Made by a program: the position numbers and the translations under genes. Positions 35,392-40,167 of a stretch of DNA of 40,167 bases are shown here, piece after piece. Position 1 is the first letter of the stretch, and the number at the start of each line of letters is the position of its first letter. Source of the stretch: Phycisphaerales bacterium UBA1845 (GTDB lineage: Bacteria > Planctomycetota > Phycisphaerae > UBA1845); NCBI GenBank assembly GCA_002338715.1, contig DDIR01000025.1:1-40167 (forward strand). The letters are read 5' to 3'. The notes below the pieces were generated by a model. It did not search any database and was not told the origin of the DNA. It worked only from the letters and a program-made list of their open reading frames with translations.

Positions 35392-35795
35392 TTTTCGAGT
35401 TCGCTGCTGTTCAGTTTGGCTTCCACCATGTCGCGGGCTTTGTCCATCACCCGGTACGTCGTTTCCAGCACCCGTTGAAGATTCGCCCGATCCCTCGGGC
35501 TCGGGGAAAAAACCACGAGTTCTTCAAGCACCGCCTTCGTCGCATGTTCGATGGCGTCGCCGGCCATGGCCCGACCGAAATCCTCATCGCTGACGTTTTT
35601 CTCGTCGGCTTCCGGCTTGCAGACCACGTACACGACATCGCACAGCAGCACGGGGTCGCGGATCAACCGTTCGATCAGCGTGCCCTCGACAATCTCCAGC
35701 AGGTTCACGTCAAGAAGACCCTTTACGCGCTTGATCGCATCCACGTTGATGGCGATCGTCCAGATGCGCCCGGCGTTATCCGTAAACTGCTTCAT
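35295..35795 (-). CDS. Phage tail assembly chaperone (gpG-like)
   Basis: 166-aa protein. The ATG at 35795 overlaps the stop of the tail tube gene (ATGA); an in-frame start 6 codons earlier is less likely. It has the small, acidic/helical character of tail assembly chaperones: MKQFTDNAGRIWTIAINVD, then GLLDVNLLEIVEG, and a helical C-terminal region. It sits between tail tube and tape measure, the conserved position of this gene. The last 30 or so codons overlap a second frame encoding a conserved extension, so ribosomes would make both a short (G) and an extended (GT) product. The short C-terminus (SSPGPLPSTS) is low-complexity, as expected of a tail not under coding selection in this frame. 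Confidence 0.78.
   Translation of the reverse strand: MKQFTDNAGRIWTIAINVDAIKRVKGLLDVNLLEIVEGTLIERLIRDPVLLCDVVYVVCKPEADEKNVSDEDFGRAMAGDAIEHATKAVLEELVVFSPSPRDRANLQRVLETTYRVMDKARDMVEAKLNSSELEKSIEQALQNANDLSGGAPASSVSSPGPLPSTS
35391..35396 (-). promoter_or_regulatory. Candidate -1 ribosomal slip site GAA AAG
   Basis: In the chaperone frame codons 134-135 read GAA AAG. Slippage by -1 on the A-run moves ribosomes into the conserved extension frame. It is a weaker heptamer than lambda's GGGAAAG, but the only A-rich slippery run I see between the start of the shared open region and the conserved extension. Confidence 0.45.
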
Positions 35796-36283
35796 GAAGT
35801 CACCTTTACCCACTCGGGCGCGACATCCGAGTACGCTGGTTTAATCGTGACGCTGACCATTTGGCCTTCCTCGAGCGGTTCTCCCTTCGAAAAACTGATT
35901 ACCTTGAAGTCAGCCCACAGGCCCATCGTGCCGACGACAGTTTCGTCGCCATCGAGGATGGCCATGGGCAGCAATGTGCGATTGAGCCAGCCCCCGAGGA
36001 TCTTCGCAAAGCCCGTATCAGCCGGGTCGTAAGCCATCTCAAATTCAACGCTGCCTTCCTTGAGCGTGGGCTCGGTTGCCCGCCAACCATTGTTGGCGCG
36101 GGTGGTCACATCCGCTTCGCCTTCCTCGAGGTTCAAGGTCACATCGCGAACGTTGCCAAGTTCCACCAGGCCGCCCGGAGCCGAGCCACCGTAAATACCA
36201 TCCGCATCGGCCGTGCCCCAACTCGCGCGCACTCCGCTGCCGAGGTAGTACATCTTTCCGTTCATGCCCAGCTTGATTGCCAT
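35792..36283 (-). CDS. Phage major tail tube protein
   Basis: 163-aa structural protein that polymerises into the tail tube. Evidence: N-terminus MAIKLGMNGKMYYLGSG, then LGNVRDVTLNLEEGEADVTT and NGWRATEPTLKEGSVEFEM, a pattern typical of tail tube proteins (TP901-1 mtp / lambda gpV-like fold), with size matching the family. Its position upstream of the chaperone agrees. The stop overlaps the chaperone start. Confidence 0.85.
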   Translation of the reverse strand: MAIKLGMNGKMYYLGSGVRASWGTADADGIYGGSAPGGLVELGNVRDVTLNLEEGEADVTTRANNGWRATEPTLKEGSVEFEMAYDPADTGFAKILGGWLNRTLLPMAILDGDETVVGTMGLWADFKVISFSKGEPLEEGQMVSVTIKPAYSDVAPEWVKVTS

Positions 36284-36295
36284 GCTTTATACTCC

Positions 36296-36568
36296 TCAGC
36301 GCGTGTTGCCGATCACCGCCAACTGCGTGTTCGCGAACGTTGAGTTCACTTCAATCGTGTTAAGATCGACGCCTGACAAACTCACAACAAACGTCAGGGG
36401 CCAACGCGATGTCTCAGCGCCGTGTCGGATATTGAAGTACGTTCCTGCCGCCACAAAACCCGCCGGCTGGAACTGCAAGATGGTGACGTTCGCAATTAAC
36501 GGCTCGTCGGCCAGCGGAACCCACGTGCTGGTCAGATCGATGGTTCGAAATACTGCATTGTTGGCCAC
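36296..36568 (-). CDS. Small phage protein of unknown function
   Basis: 90-aa protein in the late operon between the tail terminator-like and tail tube genes, with 4 nt and 12 nt spacing to its neighbours. It has a beta-rich composition (TIDLTSTWVPLADEPLIANV, FVAAGTYFNIRHGAET) and no recognised family. It could be a minor capsid, connector or tail component. The tight operon packing supports a real gene. Confidence 0.65.
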   Translation of the reverse strand: MANNAVFRTIDLTSTWVPLADEPLIANVTILQFQPAGFVAAGTYFNIRHGAETSRWPLTFVVSLSGVDLNTIEVNSTFANTQLAVIGNTR

Positions 36569-36572
36569 GTCT

Positions 36573-37001
36573 CTATCTCCTCACGCGATACGTCACGCTT
36601 ATGACGCTGGTGAACACGCGCTGTTGATCAAGGTGCTCGGGTGCGAAAACCGGTTCATTGGCAATCGAGAGCCATGCGGCGTGGGGCAGTTCATCGAGCG
36701 AATTCAACCGCAAGTGATCGACGATCTGCTCGGTCAAATCCGCCAGCGCATCGAGTTCCGCCTGTTCGTCGGGATTCACTTTTTGTTGGATGCCGATGTC
36801 GATCGTGCAGTCGAAGTTGCTGCTCGTGCGCGTCGATGTGGTGATCTCAGCCGACTTGGGTACGACCGTGACACTTAATTCTGCCAGGTCCGACAACTCA
36901 ACCGCCGGAACATATTTTCGAATCGCGGTTACTGGCGGTTCGAACGAACCGAGGTTCAAGCTGGCGACAACAGCATCGGCAATGTCAATCACGGTGCTCA
37001 T
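36573..37001 (-). CDS. Putative phage tail terminator / neck protein
   Basis: 142-aa protein. The start is at ATG 37001, which overlaps the previous gene's stop (ATGA); the upstream in-frame ATG at 37076 lies inside that gene. The sequence (VIDIADAVVASLNLGSFEPP, SVTVVPKSAEI, FDCTIDIGIQQKV) has the size and alpha/beta pattern of tail terminator or tail completion proteins. Gene order (after the connector-like gene and before the tube) agrees. There is no specific catalytic or binding motif, so the function is by position and shape. Confidence 0.6.
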   Translation of the reverse strand: MSTVIDIADAVVASLNLGSFEPPVTAIRKYVPAVELSDLAELSVTVVPKSAEITTSTRTSSNFDCTIDIGIQQKVNPDEQAELDALADLTEQIVDHLRLNSLDELPHAAWLSIANEPVFAPEHLDQQRVFTSVISVTYRVRR

Positions 37002-37387
37002 GGACCATCCGTTTCCGTTTTCACGTGCTTCGTATGAATCCGCAGCGCCACACGATATGGATCGCTGTAACGCCATGGCGGTTCGCCGCCCGGGGCCATC
37101 ACCTCGTACACATGGGTCACCGCACCATCCGTCTCCCGAATCTGATCACCGGCCTTCGGCAGCACGGTTTCACCCGCGAGCTGCAAATCCGCCGTGCGAA
37201 TGATGTAGTCGCGAGATTCGATCCGATGGAGTACGCCGTAGTCGTCGGCTTGCTCGAATTCGGTGCGACCGATCGTGGCAGCCAACTCAACGGAATCTGC
37301 CCCACGCTGATACGACACCAACTGGGTCAGGTGCGTGTGGCGCTGCTCATCCAGCCAGGCGGCGCCTTGACGCAAGAGATCGGCCAT
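36998..37387 (-). CDS. Putative phage head-tail connector protein
   Basis: 129-aa protein located between the capsid cement gene and the tail terminator-like gene. Motifs: a helical N-terminus (LLRQGAAWLDEQRHTHLTQL), VSYQRGADSVELAATIGRTE, IESRDYIIRTADL, then a YRVALRIHTKHVK tail. This resembles the small head completion / head-tail joining proteins common at this place in the late operon. The assignment is from gene order and general sequence character. Confidence 0.6.
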   Translation of the reverse strand: MADLLRQGAAWLDEQRHTHLTQLVSYQRGADSVELAATIGRTEFEQADDYGVLHRIESRDYIIRTADLQLAGETVLPKAGDQIRETDGAVTHVYEVMAPGGEPPWRYSDPYRVALRIHTKHVKTETDGP

Positions 37388-37403
37388 AATCTACATATCC
37401 CGA

Positions 37404-37745
37404 TCACTGCATCAATCGAATACGCACGGTTGCGTCGGCATCGGCTGCGGCCAACACGGTCTTACCCAGCAGCTTGTTGTTGCCGGTGTCATCATCGGTG
37501 GTCGCCACACTGTTGGTTGCGTCCCAGTAAACGTTCGCGCCGACGGTGATCGCGGTACTCGCGCCCGTTGCCTTGGGCACGTCGAACACACCGGACACCG
37601 CGATTGCACCGATCAGGTTGGCCGCGATCGCGGTCTTGGCGATGCCGATCAGTTCACCCTGTACGACCACATCGCCAGCGGCGACATCTGCACCGGGCGT
37701 GTAGTCGACCGCATCACCGTGTTGCACGTAGGTAGCAGTTGTCAT
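37404..37745 (-). CDS. DUF2190-family phage capsid cement/decoration protein
   Basis: 113-aa protein with the DUF2190 pattern: TYVQHGDAVDYTPGADVAAG, DVVVQGELIGIAKTAIAAN, and LIGAIAVSGVFDVPKATG. DUF2190 proteins are thought to decorate or cement phage capsids, fitting its place directly after the capsid gene. The ribosome site is GAAAGGAAGTG before the ATG. It is separated from the capsid gene by a 249-bp gap that carries unusual plus-strand elements. Confidence 0.85.
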   Translation of the reverse strand: MTTATYVQHGDAVDYTPGADVAAGDVVVQGELIGIAKTAIAANLIGAIAVSGVFDVPKATGASTAITVGANVYWDATNSVATTDDDTGNNKLLGKTVLAAADADATVRIRLMQ

Positions 37746-37779
37746 CTTTCACTTCCTTTCAGAATCCGTCCGGTTTACA

Positions 37780-37866
37780 ATGGTGCGTCGCAATGCCGCG
37801 ATCGAAAGGAGGTGGCCGTTGAAAGCCATTTTGACCTTTCGGGAAACACCCCATTTGCGGGGATAA
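37780..37866 (+). other. Possible plus-strand mini-ORF with perfect Shine-Dalgarno
   Basis: In the gap between the capsid fusion and DUF2190 genes, opposite to the phage operon, AAAGGAGGT (37805-37813) precedes TTG 37819 by 5 nt, which would start a 15-codon peptide (stop 37864-37866). The same frame is open from ATG 37780 (28 aa). It matches no family known to me. It might be a leader peptide, and a terminator-like hairpin lies downstream. Coding is unproven. Confidence 0.25.
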
Positions 37867-37939
37867 CCACAGCCCTCCCTCAGCAGGCGGTTGCGAAAAG
37901 GGCATCAATGATGTGGGCCCGCGGCTTGTCATGGCTTGG

Positions 37940-37969
37940 GAGCCGCTTGGAACCGCCTCCAAGTGGCTC
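37940..37969 (+). terminator. GC-rich hairpin followed by T4 on the plus strand
   Basis: A 12-bp stem (37940-37951 with 37958-37969, one G-U pair) has a 6-nt loop ACCGCC and is followed within 3 nt by TTTT. It resembles a short intrinsic terminator for plus-strand transcription, although the phage genes here run on the minus strand. It could alternatively be an mRNA processing or stability hairpin after the capsid gene. Confidence 0.4.
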
Positions 37970-37994
37970 AGTTTTGCGCACACGCTGCTCGCCA

Positions 37995-40028
37995 TTACGC
38001 TTCGCCCTTACTCTTGATCCCACCACGCGGCTCTTGCAACGCACAGCCGAAGTCGTGATAACCGCGCATCTGAACGCCGAGCACATTGAAGTCTGCTTCG
38101 GCCGTTTCGATCGTGGGCGATTCCTGCCCGTTGAGGAACGCCGTCTCAATCACCGGCAGATCATCAGGGGCAGCCAGCAAATACCACGCCTTATCGCTTG
38201 ATCCGGTGTACTGCGCGTTCGCAAGATAACGGCTCACCTCGACGCGGAACTTACCGGCATGCGGGTTGGCGATCGGATACTTCGTCGAAGCCGACGTGTT
38301 ACGAATCTCCAGCGATTTGTAGAGCATCGTTCCCATGGCACTGAGCGCCGTCGGAACCAACACGATCTGTGGCATCACGCCGATGGGCTTCCCGTCAGAA
38401 TCGACCTGGTTCAGGAATGCGACCTCAGCCTGGGTCAATCCGTCGATGCCTAACGCGGTGTCAGCACCACTCAGATAATTGTTGTTGGCGACCTTGAAGA
38501 AGTCGGTGTTGGCTAAAAACGTGGTCCAGAACACATCGTTGATCTTCAAGCCCGAACCACGACCCAGCTTGCGCGGCACGGTGGTGATCGCGCCGAGATC
38601 GTCGTTGATCAGGTCGCGGCGATCGATGGACAAGAGCAAACCAAACGTGTCGGCCTTGTTGCTGTAGGTTTCTTCGCCCAGCGTTCCATGCTTCAACTCA
38701 CCGCCGGGCGCGACCTTTTCGTACTGGTCCTTGCCGATCAGCCGATAGCTCGTCACGGTTTTGAAGTCGGACACGTTGCGAATACTGGTGATGTTCCGCC
38801 AGACGCGTTCGACACTGAAGAAGCCCTCAAGCAGGAACTTGTTGGCGACGTTCGAGAGAATCCCGCCGATGTCGATGGTCGAAAACCCGGCTTGCAGATT
38901 GTGGCCGAACGCGCAACGCAGGACGCTGCGACTGTCGCGGAAGTTACGACCGTCGTACCCGTTGGCCCACGCGGCCTCCAGCAGCAACTCCTGTAATCCA
39001 ATGCCGCCGCGGAAACGCTTCGATGCGGCGTCCAGGGTCTGCTCGTCGTACAGTTGCTCGACGTCACCGTGCTTGGCCGTGAGCATGCAAGCGGCTTCGA
39101 GGACGTTACTGCCCAAGGACGTGTCGATGCTCTGGATTGCCGGCGCCTTGGGCCGTGATGCGCGGAGGACTTCCAACTCGCACTTGTCGGTGGACCAACC
39201 CCCGTCAATGGCCTGTTCCTCGATCTCGGGGAACTTGCCAGCGCAGATGCGGCGCACCGCCGACAGGCGCTTGGACTCGGCGATCGCCTCGGCGCGCATG
39301 TCAGCGACTGTATTCACGGGCGATTCGTCCTGCTTGCCTGCGATGTTTTTCGGTGGAGCTTTCGGCGGCGTGGTTTCGGTCGTCGTGGCCGTAGATTCTT
39401 CGGTATCGATGACTGTCGTATCATCCATTTCTATGTTCTCCTGCTGCGCCGCGATGGACGCGCTTGTATTGCCGTCAGCGCCAAGGTCCACGAAACTAAT
39501 CTCACCGAGCGACGTGCGCCGGGCGATATACAACGGACCATCGAACGTTTTTGCATTCACCGTAGCGCTCTTGCCACTCCGCACGAAATCCGCCTGCGCC
39601 ACCTGCGCCCCAATTGACGCCTGCCACGGAAAACCCCGCTTACCGCTCGACACGACTTCCCGCGCGGCCTGTGTGTCACGTGACACGATGCCCTCGGCGA
39701 TCAACTTGCCGCCATCGACGGCGATGCGTTCAGTATGTCCCACACCCGCATACATGCTGTGCCCGAAGCGAACCGGCCGGCGCTGCGATGGGATCGACAT
39801 GCCTTCAAGGTCGACGACCACCGGATAGCGCCAACCCTCAATCCGCATGGGCTCGCCGGTATAGGCAACCATCGTGAAGCGGGGGATCGATTCGGTCTCG
39901 CCGTCTGGCGAGAATGCTTCCAACGTGATCGCGTCACAGGCGCAGATCAAATCGAGCCGATCGGGAACCGTGAGCTTGGAGTCGGAAGCCTCAAGGCGTT
40001 TGGGATTCGTGGTTTGCGTGGTGCTCAT
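37995..40028 (-). CDS. Prohead protease-scaffold-major capsid protein fusion
   Basis: 677-aa single polypeptide. Residues about 25-190 resemble an HK97/Mu-type prohead protease: RFGHSMYAG (H90), FPWQASIGAQV (S138), and GEISFVDLGA near 175-184. Residues about 200-340 are an acidic, Thr/Glu-rich helical linker, likely scaffold-like. Residues about 345-677 resemble a Mu gpT-like major capsid protein: NVANKFLLEGFFSVERVWRN, VTSYRLIGKDQYEKV, and a C-terminus with IETAFLNGQESPTIE and QMRGYHDFGCAL. The protease would cut itself and the scaffold during maturation. An internal ATG at 39428 (Met201) with AGGAG 9 nt upstream could yield a separate scaffold-capsid protein of 477 aa. The start overlaps the stop of the upstream gene (ATGA). 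Confidence 0.87.
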   Translation of the reverse strand: MSTTQTTNPKRLEASDSKLTVPDRLDLICACDAITLEAFSPDGETESIPRFTMVAYTGEPMRIEGWRYPVVVDLEGMSIPSQRRPVRFGHSMYAGVGHTERIAVDGGKLIAEGIVSRDTQAAREVVSSGKRGFPWQASIGAQVAQADFVRSGKSATVNAKTFDGPLYIARRTSLGEISFVDLGADGNTSASIAAQQENIEMDDTTVIDTEESTATTTETTPPKAPPKNIAGKQDESPVNTVADMRAEAIAESKRLSAVRRICAGKFPEIEEQAIDGGWSTDKCELEVLRASRPKAPAIQSIDTSLGSNVLEAACMLTAKHGDVEQLYDEQTLDAASKRFRGGIGLQELLLEAAWANGYDGRNFRDSRSVLRCAFGHNLQAGFSTIDIGGILSNVANKFLLEGFFSVERVWRNITSIRNVSDFKTVTSYRLIGKDQYEKVAPGGELKHGTLGEETYSNKADTFGLLLSIDRRDLINDDLGAITTVPRKLGRGSGLKINDVFWTTFLANTDFFKVANNNYLSGADTALGIDGLTQAEVAFLNQVDSDGKPIGVMPQIVLVPTALSAMGTMLYKSLEIRNTSASTKYPIANPHAGKFRVEVSRYLANAQYTGSSDKAWYLLAAPDDLPVIETAFLNGQESPTIETAEADFNVLGVQMRGYHDFGCALQEPRGGIKSKGEA
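39426..39442 (-). promoter_or_regulatory. Internal ribosome binding site and start codon for a scaffold-capsid product
   Basis: On the minus strand AGGAG (39442-39438) lies 9 nt before ATG 39428-39426, Met201 of the fusion. It falls exactly at the predicted boundary between protease and scaffold linker, so capsid protein could be made in excess of protease without frameshifting, as nested scaffold genes do in lambda. Confidence 0.45.
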
Positions 40029-40167
40029 GTCACGGCCTCCTCCAACTCCTCTTCGTCCTCTTCGACGATTTCATCACTTGATTCAGGCTGCGAAGTGGAT
40101 GCGGACTCGCTCAGTCCCAACTCACGCATCAATGCCTCTTCGCGTGCGCGTTGCCGCAGTTCGCTCT
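40025..40167 (-). CDS. C-terminus of a phage portal protein (partial)
   Basis: Only the last 46 or so residues are present, ending at TGA 40027-40025, overlapping the capsid fusion start. The visible part has a helical segment (RQRAREEALMRELGLSES) then an acidic tail (DEIVEEDEEELEEAVT). Portal proteins of this type commonly end with such a helix and acidic tail, and the gene before the protease in lambda-like operons is portal. The call is by position and general character. Confidence 0.5.
   Translation of the reverse strand, partial: SELRQRAREEALMRELGLSESASTSQPESSDEIVEEDEEELEEAVT

Noticed and set aside
37759..37995. 78-codon minus-strand frame starting at a TAATG overlap with the capsid stop
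   Set aside because: Translational coupling is possible, but the peptide is Pro/Ser/Gly-rich without family match and covers the hairpin; not supportable as a gene.
37719..38201. 160-codon plus-strand open frame across the capsid gene end
   Set aside because: Overlaps the conserved C-terminus of the capsid protein in antisense and has no recognisable sequence; only the small ORF with the strong ribosome site was kept as a possibility.

Overview
The window looks like a chromosomal segment of a planctomycete (Planctomycetota; class not determined). The evidence is an ECF sigma factor translationally coupled to a Ser/Thr kinase, a PEP-CTERM protein, and very large secreted proteins built from thrombospondin-3-like Asp-rich repeats, dockerin-like EF-hand pairs, LamG, C-type-lectin-like and CARDB modules. 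No tRNA, rRNA, CRISPR array, integrase or IS transposase was recognised.

Region 1 (1-7.6 kb) is host-type. The start of a Ser/Thr kinase and its ECF sigma factor face left. Divergent from them is a 1,666-aa secreted multidomain protein, followed by a PD-(D/E)XK nuclease remnant that lacks a start codon and a small PEP-CTERM protein. Region 2 (7.7-18.05 kb) is one minus-strand gene for a protein of about 3,440 aa: a zinc metalloprotease-like N-terminus, Ig-like and pre-peptidase-like modules, eleven tandem CARDB repeats and a C-terminal dockerin-like pair.

Region 3 (18.5-28.9 kb) is a plus-strand defence operon. A small excisionase-type HTH protein leads it from a plausible promoter. It is followed by an SNF2 helicase with a PLD-like N-terminal region, a DUF4391 protein, a type III (beta-class) adenine methyltransferase Mod, a DUF3800 protein and a type III restriction endonuclease Res. 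Most junctions are short or overlapping (ATGA, GTGA). The exception is a 225-bp gap before res. That gap holds a compact minus-strand unit that resembles a small RNA gene: promoter-like boxes, a branched structure of about 72 nt and a T7 tract.

Region 4 (28.9-40.2 kb) is a minus-strand siphovirus-type late operon. In transcription order it reads: portal C-terminus, protease-scaffold-capsid fusion, DUF2190 cement protein, connector/tail terminator proteins, tail tube, tail assembly chaperone with a probable -1 frameshift extension, gp10-like protein, tape measure, and three distal tail or baseplate-type proteins. The late operon and the defence operon converge with only 23 bp between them, so the restriction operon may be cargo of this prophage, but neither prophage end is visible.

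The most interesting observations are the extended type III restriction operon, the possible small RNA inside it, the base-composition dip in the presumed target recognition region of Mod, the tail chaperone frameshift, and an internal start that would release a scaffold-capsid product from the capsid fusion.
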